Assembly (NCBI GenBank): GCA_964236735.1 | Contig: CAXSFM010000014.1 | Coordinates: 1-64,000, forward strand | DNA from: JAIVJG01 sp964236735 | Lineage (GTDB): Bacteria; Acidobacteriota; Blastocatellia; Pyrinomonadales; Pyrinomonadaceae | DNA: 64,000 nucleotides | Direction of reading: 5' to 3' | In this document: positions 32,150 to 40,986 of the stretch, one piece after another | How positions within the stretch are numbered: position 1 is the first letter of the stretch | Layout: every line of letters starts with the position of its first letter | Notes under the pieces: generated by a model | Database searches by the model: none | What the model was told of the DNA's origin: nothing | Seen by the model: the letters and a program-made list of their open reading frames with translations, nothing else | Made by a program: the position numbers and the translations under genes

Positions 32150-33220
32150 TCATTTAATCGTGTCTCTGTCCGCTTTGTAGCCGTGCTTGGCCTGTACTTT
32201 GAGGCCGTTGTTGGTTTTGTTCGCCGCCAGCTTCACCTCGATGCGGCGATAGCTGCCGTCGTATTTGTCGTTCGCCGGTTTGTACGTTAGCAGATATTGC
32301 GAGCGTAGCGACTCGCCGATTTTTTTGAAGGCGCGTTCGAGCGCGAGCATGTCGCCGGTGAAAAAGGCGCGCCCGCCCGTCTCGTCCGAGAGGCGCGTCA
32401 GGTCGCGGTCGCCGCTATCCTTGACCGTTCCGGCTTCCACGCCCGGCACGGAACTGCCCGCGAAGCCGCCTTTGGTCGAGACGGAGAAGATGACCGTGTC
32501 CGTGCGTTGCGCGATTTCGATGGCGTCGCGTAGCAATGCGCGGCTGTAGGTGTCGTCGCCGTCGGTGATGATGACGAGCGCGCGCCGCCCGCCCGTGCCC
32601 GTCGCGCGCATCTTCTCGTCGCAAAACTGCCAGACGGCATCGTAGAGCGCGGTCTGCGTCCCCGGACGCTTGACGCTCTCCACAGCGCGGCGAAGCGCGT
32701 CAACGTTCGTCGTAAAATCCTGACGCAGATTAACCTCGTCGTCGAAGGTGACGAAGGCGGCTTGATCTTTGCGCGAGCGGACGACGGTGTAGAGAAAGTT
32801 GAGCGCGGCCTCTTGCTCGAACTTGAGCTTGCCCGCCGTCGAGCTTGAGGTATCCATCAAGACGGCGACGTAGATCGGCAGCTTTTCGAGTTCCTTAACT
32901 TCGCCGACGAAGTTGAAATTCTGCTGCGCCTTGTCTTCATAGACGAGAAAGTCGCTCGCCTGCAAACCCGTCACGGCCTCGCCCTTCTTATCCGTCACGA
33001 TGACGGGCACGCGCACTTCACGGATGGTGGTCGTCAGGACTTGACCATCAGGGTTGACGCTTTCCGGCGTCGGCGATGCGACGGGCTTCTGCGGCGTTGT
33101 GGTGCGCGCGGGAGTCGCCGGCGCGCTCTGCGTCGCCTGTTGCGCTCGCGACGTGGCGGCGGCGACGCACAGGCCGAGCGAGAGAAAGATGGAGGCGAAT
33201 GAATAACCGGCGATTTTCAT
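32150..33220 (-). CDS. Secreted VWA-domain protein (VWFA-related acidobacterial type)
   Basis: 356 residues from ATG 33220. Signal peptide MKIAGYSFASIFLSLGLCVA to SRA, a Thr/Pro linker, VPVIVTDKKGEAVTGLQASD and FLVYEDKAQQ, then the VWA domain with MIDAS DTSSS and IITDGDDTYS, and a C-terminal LLTYKPANDKYDG. Same architecture as the 30916 protein. The TGA stop is ten bases from the repeat hairpin. Confidence 0.9.
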   Translation of the reverse strand: MKIAGYSFASIFLSLGLCVAAATSRAQQATQSAPATPARTTTPQKPVASPTPESVNPDGQVLTTTIREVRVPVIVTDKKGEAVTGLQASDFLVYEDKAQQNFNFVGEVKELEKLPIYVAVLMDTSSSTAGKLKFEQEAALNFLYTVVRSRKDQAAFVTFDDEVNLRQDFTTNVDALRRAVESVKRPGTQTALYDAVWQFCDEKMRATGTGGRRALVIITDGDDTYSRALLRDAIEIAQRTDTVIFSVSTKGGFAGSSVPGVEAGTVKDSGDRDLTRLSDETGGRAFFTGDMLALERAFKKIGESLRSQYLLTYKPANDKYDGSYRRIEVKLAANKTNNGLKVQAKHGYKADRDTIK

Positions 33221-33366
33221 AACAGATTCATCAGGGAGCGTGAAAATTGTAAATGATTTTCTTCAGGATTTTCGACCGCTTTGAGCCTGCCTGTTCGATG
33301 CACGCGGCGGGAACTCTCGTTGCTTGTCCGAAGAGGCCGACAGTATAGCAACGGCGCTCCTGTCAG

Positions 33367-34404
33367 TCACACGGCGCGTGAAGAACCGCCCTCGAGCTTC
33401 TCAAGAAACTCCGACAACTCCGGCGGGAGCGGCGCGTCGAACCGCAAAAATTCACCTGTGCGCGGGTGACGAAAACCGATTTTCTCGGCGTGCAGAAACT
33501 GGCGATTGAGCGCGCGTATCAACGTCCGCGTGCGCGCGTCGGGGACGTTCTGGTCGCGCCCGCCGCCATAGACCGCATCGCCGACGACCGGATGCTTGAG
33601 CCACGAGAGATGGACGCGAATCTGGTGCGTGCGCCCGGTCTTAATCTCCACGTCGAGCAGGGAGAAACGCTCGTACCAATGGCGCACGCGATAAATCGTC
33701 AACGCCGGACGCCCGCCGCGCACGACGCCCATCCGCGTGCGATGTCGCGGGTCGCGCCCGATGGGTTCCTCGACGCGCCCTCGTGTCGTGAGCGTGCCCC
33801 CGGCGGCGTTCGCGTCGCGTGCCTCGCGCGCCATCAATCCATGCACGAGCGCGACGTAAGACTTGAAGACTTCACGCGCGCGAAACTGGTCGGCGAGATG
33901 CTCGTGCGCGCTCGCGGTTTTGGCGACGACGACGAGGCCGGACGTGCCTCTGTCCAGACGATGCACGATGCCGGGACGCATCGCTCCCGCGCGCGTCGAG
34001 AGTTGTTTGAAATGGAAGGCGAGCGCGTTGGCGAGCGTCCCGTCGCGCACGCCAGCCGCCGGATGAATGACCATCCCGGCGGCCTTGTTGACGACGATGA
34101 TGTCCGCGTCTTCGTGGATGATATTGAGCGGGATGTCTTCGGGCGCGAGGTCTGAGGGCGGCGGCGCGCTCAGTTCGACTTCGATCTCTTCACCCGCGCC
34201 GAGTTTGTGCGAAGGCTTCGCGACCTGACCGTTGACGAGCACGTCGCCGTCATCAGCGAGACGCTTGATCGCGGTGCGGCTCATCCCCTCAATGCGCGCC
34301 GCGAGGTAGGCATCCAGACGCTCGCCCGCTTCCGTCTCCGCAACTTGAAACGTGAGCGTCTCGGCTTCTTCCGGCTCGATAATAATTTCGTCGCTCATGC
34401 TCAT
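33367..34404 (-). CDS. rluD: RluA-family 23S rRNA pseudouridine synthase (RluD-like)
   Basis: 345 residues (start at 34404; Met3 at 34398 is also possible). N-terminal S4 domain (about 20-90, LDAYLAARIEGMSRTAIKRL), then the catalytic region with Asp in HRLDRGTSG and RTHQIRVHL. This is the RluC/RluD group that makes pseudouridine in the large ribosomal RNA. An insertion of about 18 residues (NAAGGTLTTRGRVEEPIG) in the middle is ordinary for the family. It is the last gene of the ileS-lspA-lgt-rluD row. Confidence 0.9.
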   Translation of the reverse strand: MSMSDEIIIEPEEAETLTFQVAETEAGERLDAYLAARIEGMSRTAIKRLADDGDVLVNGQVAKPSHKLGAGEEIEVELSAPPPSDLAPEDIPLNIIHEDADIIVVNKAAGMVIHPAAGVRDGTLANALAFHFKQLSTRAGAMRPGIVHRLDRGTSGLVVVAKTASAHEHLADQFRAREVFKSYVALVHGLMAREARDANAAGGTLTTRGRVEEPIGRDPRHRTRMGVVRGGRPALTIYRVRHWYERFSLLDVEIKTGRTHQIRVHLSWLKHPVVGDAVYGGGRDQNVPDARTRTLIRALNRQFLHAEKIGFRHPRTGEFLRFDAPLPPELSEFLEKLEGGSSRAV

Positions 34405-34436
34405 GGCATTTCGCTATCGTTCGATTGATGAAGAAA

Positions 34437-34600
34437 AATTAACACGGATAGACAGGATAAACATGATAGGAAAAGCAATGCGGAATGATGAGTGCGGAAT
34501 GATGAATGAAAGACAAGAAGCTTCGCCCGATATTCATCATTCTTCCTTTGCATTCATCATTTGTCTTCCATCCTGTTCATCCTGTCCATCCGTGTTAATT
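34437..34600. repeat. Nested composite hairpin: GATAGACAG outer arms, GATGAAT inner arms
   Basis: Outer left arm AATTAACACGGATAGACAGG (34437) pairs with outer right arm CCTGTCCATCCGTGTTAATT ending at 34600. Inside it sits a copy of the ATGATGA family (about 34480-34562: CGGAATGATGAGTGCGGAAT against TATTCATCATTC). The outer unit is a 9-mer GGATAGACA/GGATAAACA. Confidence 0.8.
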
Positions 34601-34613
34601 GCTTTAGAATTTC

Positions 34614-35453
34614 TTATGCTCGTGCCGCGTCCGTCGCAGTTGTGCTCTCGCCCGCGTCGAGCGTTCCGGCAGATGCGCGACGCCAGCGCAGGATGAGAAA
34701 AACAATGCCGAAGAGAAAGACGAGCAGGCTGATGAGTTGCGACGTGGAGAGGCCGGTCAGAGTCGTCAGCCCAGCGATGTCTCCGCGCGGGTCGTCGCGG
34801 AAAAACTCGATGGTGAAACGCGCGATGCCGTAGAGCACGGCGTAGAAAAGTACGACCTGCCCGGAGAATTTTTTGCGGCGATGCAGCCAGAGCAGAAAGA
34901 TGAAGACGGCGAGCATCGTGAACGATTCGTAGAGTTGCGTCGGGTGCAGATGCACGCCGAGCGGCACGCCCGTCACGTCATGCCCGGCCTGCGTGAACTC
35001 GACGCCCCACGGCAGTCCGGTCGGTTTGCCCCAGCAACAACCGGCGGCGAAACAGCCCTGACGCCCGACCGCTTGGCCGATGGCGATGCCCGGCGCGAAG
35101 GCGTCCGCCGTCTTCCAAAACGGCAATTTATAACGACGCATCAACAGCACGGCAGCCGCCACGCCGCCCAGGAATCCGCCGTAGAAGACGCCGCCGGAGC
35201 GCAGGAAGTCGAGCGAGATCAGCCGCCACGGGTCTTGACCGTACTCCGGCTCCGCCACGAGCAACAGCAGCTTCGAGCCAACGAGCGCAGCCAGCAGCAT
35301 CCACAGTCCGAGATCATAGACGCGCTCGCGCTTCAGCCCGTCGCGCTCGCCGAGTCGCGCGGCAACCAGAAGCGCGGCCAGAAACGCCAGCGCCAGCAGC
35401 ACGCCGTAAGTGTTAATCGGAAAATTGCGAATGCGAAAAAGTTCTGGAAACAT
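34614..35453 (-). CDS. lgt: Prolipoprotein diacylglyceryl transferase
   Basis: 279 residues, seven transmembrane helices. FPINTYGVLLALAFLAALL at the N-terminus, the Lgt signature region AVGRQGCFAAGCCWGKPTG (residues near 128-146, a variant of GRxGNFxNG), HPTQLYES and DDPRGDI near the C-terminus. It moves diacylglycerol to the Cys of prolipoproteins in the inner membrane. It acts directly before LspA, whose gene is its upstream neighbour. The 85 bases between the two genes are filled by a GTGATAA hairpin. Confidence 0.92.
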   Translation of the reverse strand: MFPELFRIRNFPINTYGVLLALAFLAALLVAARLGERDGLKRERVYDLGLWMLLAALVGSKLLLLVAEPEYGQDPWRLISLDFLRSGGVFYGGFLGGVAAAVLLMRRYKLPFWKTADAFAPGIAIGQAVGRQGCFAAGCCWGKPTGLPWGVEFTQAGHDVTGVPLGVHLHPTQLYESFTMLAVFIFLLWLHRRKKFSGQVVLFYAVLYGIARFTIEFFRDDPRGDIAGLTTLTGLSTSQLISLLVFLFGIVFLILRWRRASAGTLDAGESTTATDAARA

Positions 35454-35458
35454 CTTTT

Positions 35459-35542
35459 GAGTGATAAGTGATAAGTGATGAGTGATGAGTGATGAGCAGA
35501 AATCAGTCTCTTACTCATCACTTATCACTTATCACTTATCAC
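35459..35542. repeat. GTGATAA heptamer hairpin between lspA and lgt
   Basis: Left arm GTGATAAGTGATAAGTGATG, right arm ACTTATCACTTATCACTTAT in inverted order, loop about 20 bases. It ends over the lspA stop codon (TGA, 35541-35539) and begins six bases before the lgt start on the minus strand. Confidence 0.85.
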
Positions 35543-36066
35543 TGCTTCTTCTGTCTGCCTTCTGAAAATAAATCTATCGCGAGTAACAGTGCGCCGGTGC
35601 AGATGACGGCGTCGGCGACGTTGAAGGTCGGCCATTGATAAGAGCCGAGGTGGACTTCGATGAAGTCTATGACGTGGCCGAGCCGCAGGCGGTCGGTCAG
35701 GTTTCCGGCGATGCCCGCCAGCAGCAGCGCGCACGCGCCGAGGATGCGGTCGTCCGTGCGCGGCGTGCGCCATAAATAAACGAGTACGCCGGCGGCGGCC
35801 AGCGACGCGAGGCCCACAAGCATCCAGCGTCCGAAGTCGCCGCCTTGCTGAAACTGTCCGAAGGCGATGCCGGGATTCTCCGCGTAAGAGAGAGAGAGCA
35901 CGCGCTCGATAAGCGTCCGCGTCTCGCCGAAGCGCAGGCGTTTGACCACCCACGCCTTGCTCGATTGATCCGCGAGATAGACGATGAGCGCGGCGAGCAT
36001 GTACGCCGCGCGCCAGCCGTAGCCGCGTCGTGCGTTGCCGACGTTGATGATGTTGCTGTCGCTCAC
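35539..36066 (-). CDS. lspA: Lipoprotein signal peptidase II
   Basis: 175 residues from GTG 36066, chosen because it overlaps the ileS stop (GTGA) and gives the family's N-terminus; longer reading enters ileS. Four membrane helices, with catalytic Asp in AGIAGNLTDRL and in FNVADA. It removes signal peptides from diacylated prolipoproteins. Translational coupling to ileS follows from the overlap. Confidence 0.92.
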   Translation of the reverse strand: MSDSNIINVGNARRGYGWRAAYMLAALIVYLADQSSKAWVVKRLRFGETRTLIERVLSLSYAENPGIAFGQFQQGGDFGRWMLVGLASLAAAGVLVYLWRTPRTDDRILGACALLLAGIAGNLTDRLRLGHVIDFIEVHLGSYQWPTFNVADAVICTGALLLAIDLFSEGRQKKQ

Positions 36067-39000
36067 AACTCCGTCCCTTCCGTCGCCTCGATTTCGCCGA
36101 GCGCGAGAGTGCATCGCTCGCACGCCGTCGGATAGCGCGTGGACTCGCCGACGTGCGTGGAATATGTCCAGCAACGCTCGCATTTTTCGCCGTCAGCGCG
36201 CGCGACGTTGACGCGCACCGCATCAGTCGCATTGTCCGCCGCGATGCTTAGATCAACCTGCGAGACGATGAAGATGTAACGCAACTCGTCGCGATAATGC
36301 TGGAGCAATTCATAAACTTCGCGGCTCACGTCGAGTTGTACTTTCGCTTCGAGACTGCTGCCGATTAGTTTCGCGATGCGCGCTTCTTCGAGCGCACGCA
36401 GCACAACATCGCGCACCTCGAAGAGACGCGCCCATCTCTCCACGAGTTGCGCCGCCGTCTCCGCATCATGCTTGCCGCTCGCCAGAGGAAACTCCGCAAC
36501 ATGCACTGATGTCATTGCGCCGGCAGCCTGCTGCGTAACTGTTGCATCAGTCTGCGTAGTGGCGTCCCCCTGCGTGTTTGAAGCATCTGATACTCCTGCG
36601 CGGCGCGGCAGGTTCTCCCAGATTTCGTCCGCCGTGAAGGAGAGAATCGGCGCGAGCAGGCGCGCGAGCGCGTCGGCGATGTCATAAAGCGCGGTCTGCG
36701 CCGAGCGTCGCGCGTGCGCGTTGGGCGCGCTCGTGTAGAGCCTGTCCTTGATGATGTCGAAGTAACGCGCCGACAACGTCACGGTGCAGAAATGATAGAG
36801 CGTGTGATAGACCGTGTGAAACTCGTAAGACTTGTAAGCCGCCAGCACGCGCTCGATGACGGCGTCGAGTTCGGCGAGCGCCCAACGGTCAAGCTCTTGT
36901 AGTTCAGGCAACGCCACGCCGTCGCGCGCGGGGTCGAAGCCGTCGAGATTGCCGAGCGCGAAACGCGCCGTGTTCCGCATCTTGCGATAGCCGTCCGAGA
37001 CGCGCGCGAGAATTTCCGGCGAGCAGCGCATGTCCTCGTGATAGTCGGACGATGTCACCCACAGGCGCAGAATCTCCGCGCCCGAATCCTTGATGACATC
37101 TTCGGGCGGGATGGCGTTACCGGCGGACTTGTGCATCGCTTTGCCGTGAGCGTCGAGCGTCCAACCGTGCGTCACGACCGTCTCGTAAGGTGCGCGATTG
37201 TGGACGGCCAGCCCCGCGATGAGCGAAGAGTTGAACCAGCCGCGATACTGATCGCCGCCTTCGAGATAGACATCCGCCGGCCAGCGAAGCCCCGGATAAT
37301 GTTTGAGCACGGCGACGGAAGAAGTGCCGCTATCGAACCACACGTCGAGGATGTCCGTCTCCTTGTTAAATTCCGTCGCCGCACATTTCGGGCACGCGAA
37401 ATTTTCCGGCAGCAAGTCCTTCGCCTCGCGCGTGTACCATGCATCCGAAGACTCGCGCTCGAAAATGTCAGCGATGTGTTTGATGATAGACGGGTCGGCG
37501 ATGGCCTCGTCGCAACTCTTGCAATAGAAGACGGGAATCGGCACGCCCCACACTCTCTGGCGCGAGACGCACCAATCTGGACGCCCCTTGAGCATGTTCC
37601 GCATCCGGTCTTCACCCCATGCGGGAATCCACTCGACGCGCGCGATCTCGCGCATGGCTCCGTCGCGCAGAGATTCCGGCGCGCTCTCTTCGTTGTCAAT
37701 GTAGTTCGTGCGGTCGCGCCCGTCGTCGTCTTGCTCGACCGACGGCTGCGCGTCAATCGAAAGCGCGTCGAGCGAGATGAACCATTGCGGCGTCGCGCGG
37801 AAGATGACCGGATTCTTGCAACGCCAGCAATGCGGATAGCGGTGCGCGTAATTTTCACTGAAGAGCAGCGCGCCGCGCTCGCGCAAAAATTCGACGATGC
37901 GCGGGTTCGCGTCAAACACGCGCTCGCCCGCAAAGTGTTCGACCTCGGACGTGAAGCGACCGGCGTTGTCCACGGGACAATAAATTTCAAGACCGTAATT
38001 TTTGCCGATGATGAAATCGTCGTGGCCGTGTCCGGGCGCGGTATGCACCAACCCCGTCCCGGCCTTGCCCGTTGACTTGCGCTCGCGCGCTTCTTTCACG
38101 TCAAGCTCTGTCTCCGCGTCGGCCTCTCCGCCGAGCGTGACGTGGTCGCCGAGCATCAGCAAACTCGGACGATCAAGCCAGGCATGACGCGCTTCGAGAC
38201 GGTCGAGCTTCGCGCCCATAAAACGCGCGATAACTTTCGGCGCGACGAGCGCGCACTTCTCCGCCACCGTCTCGACGAGGTCGCTCGCGATGATGTAAAC
38301 CTCGTCGCCACTTTCAACCGCCGCGTACTCGAACAGTGGATTGACGGCGATGCCGAGATTGGCGGGAAGCGTCCACGGCGTCGTCGTCCAGATGAGAAAG
38401 AAAACTTTGCGCCCGGCAAGGCGCGCGTCAATCGTCGCCGGGTCTATGTCGTCCGCGAGCGGAAATTTGACATAGACGGACGGACTCGTGTGCTCCGCGT
38501 ATTCGACTTCCGCCTCGGCGAGCGCGGTCTGGTCGTGGATGCACCAATAGACGGGACGCGCGCCTTTATAAATGTAGCCGCGCTCGACAAAGCGACCGAA
38601 CAGGCGCGCTGTCTCCGCCTCGTACTGGTTCGACATCGTGAGATATGGATTCTCCCACAGCCCCAGCACGCCGAGACGTTGGAAGTCGCGCGTCTGACGC
38701 TTCAAGGCGTCGGCGGCATGTTCGCGACACGCGCGACGGAAGCTGACCTGCGAGAGATCGGTGCGCTTCTTGCCTTTTTTGGCGAGCGTCTTTTCGACGT
38801 GCTGCTCAATCGGCAAACCGTGGCAATCGTAGCCCGGCACGTAAGGCGCGTCGTAGCCCATCATCGTGCGCGATTTGACGACGATGTCCTTGAGAATTTT
38901 GTTGAGCGCAGTGCCGAGGTGAATGTCGGAGTTGGCGTAGGGCGGCCCGTCGTGGAGAATAAATTTCTCGCGTCCCTCGCGGGAGCGGCGGATGGCATCG

Positions 39001-39128
39001 TACAGCTTTCCCTCCGTCCACTTCTTCAAGCGCGCGGGTTCCGACTGGCCGAGATTCGCCTTCTGCGCGAAGCCGGTCTTCGGCAAGTTGATCGTCTTTT
39101 TCAAATCAAGCGGTGTTTCTGTCGCCAT
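36063..39128 (-). CDS. ileS: Isoleucyl-tRNA synthetase
   Basis: 1021 residues, full length. HIGH region as DGPPYANSDIHLGTALNKIL (near 60-79); KMSKS loop in the variant GKAMHKSAGN (near 645), which retains the second Lys. Editing domain in the middle (DDFIIGKNYGLEIYCPVD), anticodon domain, and a C-terminal zinc site CERCWTYSTHV...CERC. It charges tRNA-Ile with isoleucine. First gene of a cluster with lspA, lgt and rluD. No T-box leader is visible upstream; a nested repeat element sits there instead. Confidence 0.95.
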   Translation of the reverse strand: MATETPLDLKKTINLPKTGFAQKANLGQSEPARLKKWTEGKLYDAIRRSREGREKFILHDGPPYANSDIHLGTALNKILKDIVVKSRTMMGYDAPYVPGYDCHGLPIEQHVEKTLAKKGKKRTDLSQVSFRRACREHAADALKRQTRDFQRLGVLGLWENPYLTMSNQYEAETARLFGRFVERGYIYKGARPVYWCIHDQTALAEAEVEYAEHTSPSVYVKFPLADDIDPATIDARLAGRKVFFLIWTTTPWTLPANLGIAVNPLFEYAAVESGDEVYIIASDLVETVAEKCALVAPKVIARFMGAKLDRLEARHAWLDRPSLLMLGDHVTLGGEADAETELDVKEARERKSTGKAGTGLVHTAPGHGHDDFIIGKNYGLEIYCPVDNAGRFTSEVEHFAGERVFDANPRIVEFLRERGALLFSENYAHRYPHCWRCKNPVIFRATPQWFISLDALSIDAQPSVEQDDDGRDRTNYIDNEESAPESLRDGAMREIARVEWIPAWGEDRMRNMLKGRPDWCVSRQRVWGVPIPVFYCKSCDEAIADPSIIKHIADIFERESSDAWYTREAKDLLPENFACPKCAATEFNKETDILDVWFDSGTSSVAVLKHYPGLRWPADVYLEGGDQYRGWFNSSLIAGLAVHNRAPYETVVTHGWTLDAHGKAMHKSAGNAIPPEDVIKDSGAEILRLWVTSSDYHEDMRCSPEILARVSDGYRKMRNTARFALGNLDGFDPARDGVALPELQELDRWALAELDAVIERVLAAYKSYEFHTVYHTLYHFCTVTLSARYFDIIKDRLYTSAPNAHARRSAQTALYDIADALARLLAPILSFTADEIWENLPRRAGVSDASNTQGDATTQTDATVTQQAAGAMTSVHVAEFPLASGKHDAETAAQLVERWARLFEVRDVVLRALEEARIAKLIGSSLEAKVQLDVSREVYELLQHYRDELRYIFIVSQVDLSIAADNATDAVRVNVARADGEKCERCWTYSTHVGESTRYPTACERCTLALGEIEATEGTEL

Positions 39129-39240
39129 CTTAGGAGCGGCTCACTTTCTACACTTTGCGCGCCGGCGGCTTGCGGTCAACTGCGGCGCGTGGTCGTGAAT
39201 TTAGAATACTAACGTACACATTCGGCAAAGCAAAATCAGC

Positions 39241-39393
39241 AGAATTAACAGGGATAGACAGGATAGACAGGATGAAGAAGAGAATGATGAATGCAGAATG
39301 ATGAGTGATGAATGGGAGACAAGAGCTTTGCTTATCATTCATCACTCATCATTTCTTCCGGCATCCTGTCCATCTTGTCTATCCGTGTGAATT
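39241..39393. repeat. Nested composite hairpin, second copy
   Basis: Outer arms AATTAACAGGGATAGACAGG (39243) and ATCTTGTCTATCCGTGTGAA (to 39392), inner arms AGAATGATGAATGCAGAATG (39280) and CATTCATCACTCATCATTTC (to 39355). Same order of families as at 34437, in the space upstream of ileS. The rest of the 353-base gap between ileS and the 39482 gene has no recognised feature. Confidence 0.8.
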
Positions 39394-39481
39394 ATTCCTG
39401 AAAACTAAAGCGCCCGAACCATACTCGTTTTAGTCGGAGAGCATGGCGCGAGCGCATCACGTTTTTGTTAAGGATTCGAGT

Positions 39482-40033
39482 TCAGCCGATAAACAACTCA
39501 TCCTCTCCGTAGGTCTGGTCAATTTGTTTGGGAGCGGGGGCGACCAGCACTTCCAGACCGCGCCGGACGCCCGCCATAATCGCCGCCAACTCGCGCGCCG
39601 GTTTGATAATCTTGTGATTGAGAAACGTCGTCGTCTGCATCAACTGCCCGTGCGTGTGGTCTATCGAGCGACTGAACATCTCGACCTTCTCGCGTGCTAC
39701 CTCAGCCGAGAGGCCGACGATTTCTTTCAGTTCGCGCACCTCTTCTTTGATGAGCGACATGGATTCCGAGAAGTGCATCGTCGCCGTCGAGAGATGGCCG
39801 GACATGACGTTGACCTGCTCTGCAACTTCTTTGCCCTGCGCGGCGATTTGTCGTACCTGATCCGTCAGCGCGCTGATGCGTTCCATCAGAGGCTCGACGC
39901 GCCGCTCGACGTTCGACACTGTCTTGACGACGCGGCTGATGATGACGGCAATCGCAATCATCGCGACCGCAATCACGATGAAAGAGACGGCGACAATCAC
40001 CATCAGCCAAAATGCCGGATCGTTCGTGTTCAT
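39482..40033 (-). CDS. Membrane-anchored helical protein, DUF948-like
   Basis: 183 residues. An N-terminal transmembrane helix (10-35, rich in Val, Ile, Ala) is followed by about 120 residues of helix with coiled-coil heptads (VERRVEPLMERISALTDQ, EVAEQVNVMSGHL, EVRELKEIVGL). The arrangement recalls DUF948 proteins, which have a helix and a long coiled coil. It is followed, with a hairpin between, by the YtxH gene upstream on the same strand; both are small envelope-type proteins. Confidence 0.65.
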   Translation of the reverse strand: MNTNDPAFWLMVIVAVSFIVIAVAMIAIAVIISRVVKTVSNVERRVEPLMERISALTDQVRQIAAQGKEVAEQVNVMSGHLSTATMHFSESMSLIKEEVRELKEIVGLSAEVAREKVEMFSRSIDHTHGQLMQTTTFLNHKIIKPARELAAIMAGVRRGLEVLVAPAPKQIDQTYGEDELFIG

Positions 40034-40037
40034 AAAA

Positions 40038-40116
40038 CAGTAGCCGGTAGCCGGTAGTCAGTAGCCAGTAGCAGAGCATTTGTCTTCGATGCTGGATACT
40101 GACTACCGGCTACTAT
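40038..40116. repeat. GTAGCCG heptamer hairpin
   Basis: Units GTAGCCG, GTAGCCG, GTAGTCA, GTAGCCA, GTAGCAG on the left and the complement CTGGATACTGACTACCGGCT on the right. It lies between two tandem genes, and the stop of the YtxH gene (TAG, 40119-40117) touches its end. Confidence 0.75.
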
Positions 40117-40518
40117 CTATTTCTTCGCGCCATCGTAATAAGTCGGGGCCGGTTCCATATCTGTGGAATCGGTGCGGCGTTTCTCTTCTTTGTAAGCCTG
40201 TTTGCCGGCTTCGAGGGCGGCGGAAAAACTTTCGCCGCGACGTGACGCCGCTTCGCGCGCCGCGCCCGCGAGTTCGCCCGCGCGCGTGGATGCCGCGTCG
40301 TAATATTCACCCGCCTTCGAGCCGAGTTGCGCGGCAGTTTCCCGCGTGCGGTCAACGCCTTTGCGCGTCGCGTCGGCGAGGTCTTCGCGAAGTTCTCGCC
40401 CCGACTTCGGTGCGAGCATTAGCGCGACGAGCGCGCCGATAGTGCCGCCGAGCACGAAATAAGCGATGCGCGTCGAGACATCAGCCTCTTCGCGCGTGCG
40501 TTGTAGTTGTCTTGACAT
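40117..40518 (-). CDS. YtxH-domain protein
   Basis: 133 residues from ATG 40518, with GGAGAA before it. A hydrophobic helix YFVLGGTIGALVALMLAP near residues 20-37 leads into SGRELREDL, the usual YtxH junction, then amphipathic Ala/Arg/Glu repeats. YtxH-like proteins are stress-induced in some bacteria; the role is not known. The tail EEKRRTDSTDMEPAP is disordered. Confidence 0.8.
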   Translation of the reverse strand: MSRQLQRTREEADVSTRIAYFVLGGTIGALVALMLAPKSGRELREDLADATRKGVDRTRETAAQLGSKAGEYYDAASTRAGELAGAAREAASRRGESFSAALEAGKQAYKEEKRRTDSTDMEPAPTYYDGAKK

Positions 40519-40664
40519 GAGACCACTTCTCCTTCACAAGAAGCTTCATTCTACGTGTGCCGAACTGTCGCGATTGTCGCTTCAACACCTGTCCCGCACT
40601 ATAACAAATGCGCGCCAAGCGCCGCAATGAAATGCAGCCTCTTAACATTGCGTTGCAGGAATTA

Positions 40665-40943
40665 TCACTCTGCTGTTTGGACAAAATTGATACTCATAAG
40701 GTTATTCCGCACCAACGTACTACAACACCACACATGTTCTAAGCCTGTGATTGGTACAGGCTCGTTGAAGTCAGTGATCATCTCTTCAATTAATTTCTCT
40801 TTACCTATTCTTCCTATGCCCGAAACTACTTTGTAATCAAGTTGCTTTGCCCATGTTCGCGCTGCTGAACGTGGAGATGAAGCGCGCAATTGTGAAATAT
40901 AAGTGCCGCCTTGATAGTCCATGATGAAAGTGTAGAGTGGCAT
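40665..40943 (-). CDS. Hypothetical protein, AT-richer than neighbours
   Basis: 92 residues from ATG 40943; the frame is open upstream into the sigma-54 activator gene but that part has Arg/Ser-rich shadow sequence. MPLYTFIMDYQGGTYISQLR at the start is followed by WAKQLDYKV and a Cys-Cys pair in HVWCCSTL. It is shorter in GC than its neighbours, which suggests a foreign origin. The flanking gap 40944-40986 holds no other feature. No family name can be given. Confidence 0.6.
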   Translation of the reverse strand: MPLYTFIMDYQGGTYISQLRASSPRSAARTWAKQLDYKVVSGIGRIGKEKLIEEMITDFNEPVPITGLEHVWCCSTLVRNNLMSINFVQTAE

Positions 40944-40986
40944 AATATTTATAAAGCCAGCATCTTCATCCTTTTGCCTTCTTGTC

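Noticed and set aside
37038..39212. Two long plus-strand frames opposite ileS
   Set aside because: Shadows of ileS; its HIGH and KMSKS signatures and zinc site are on the minus strand.
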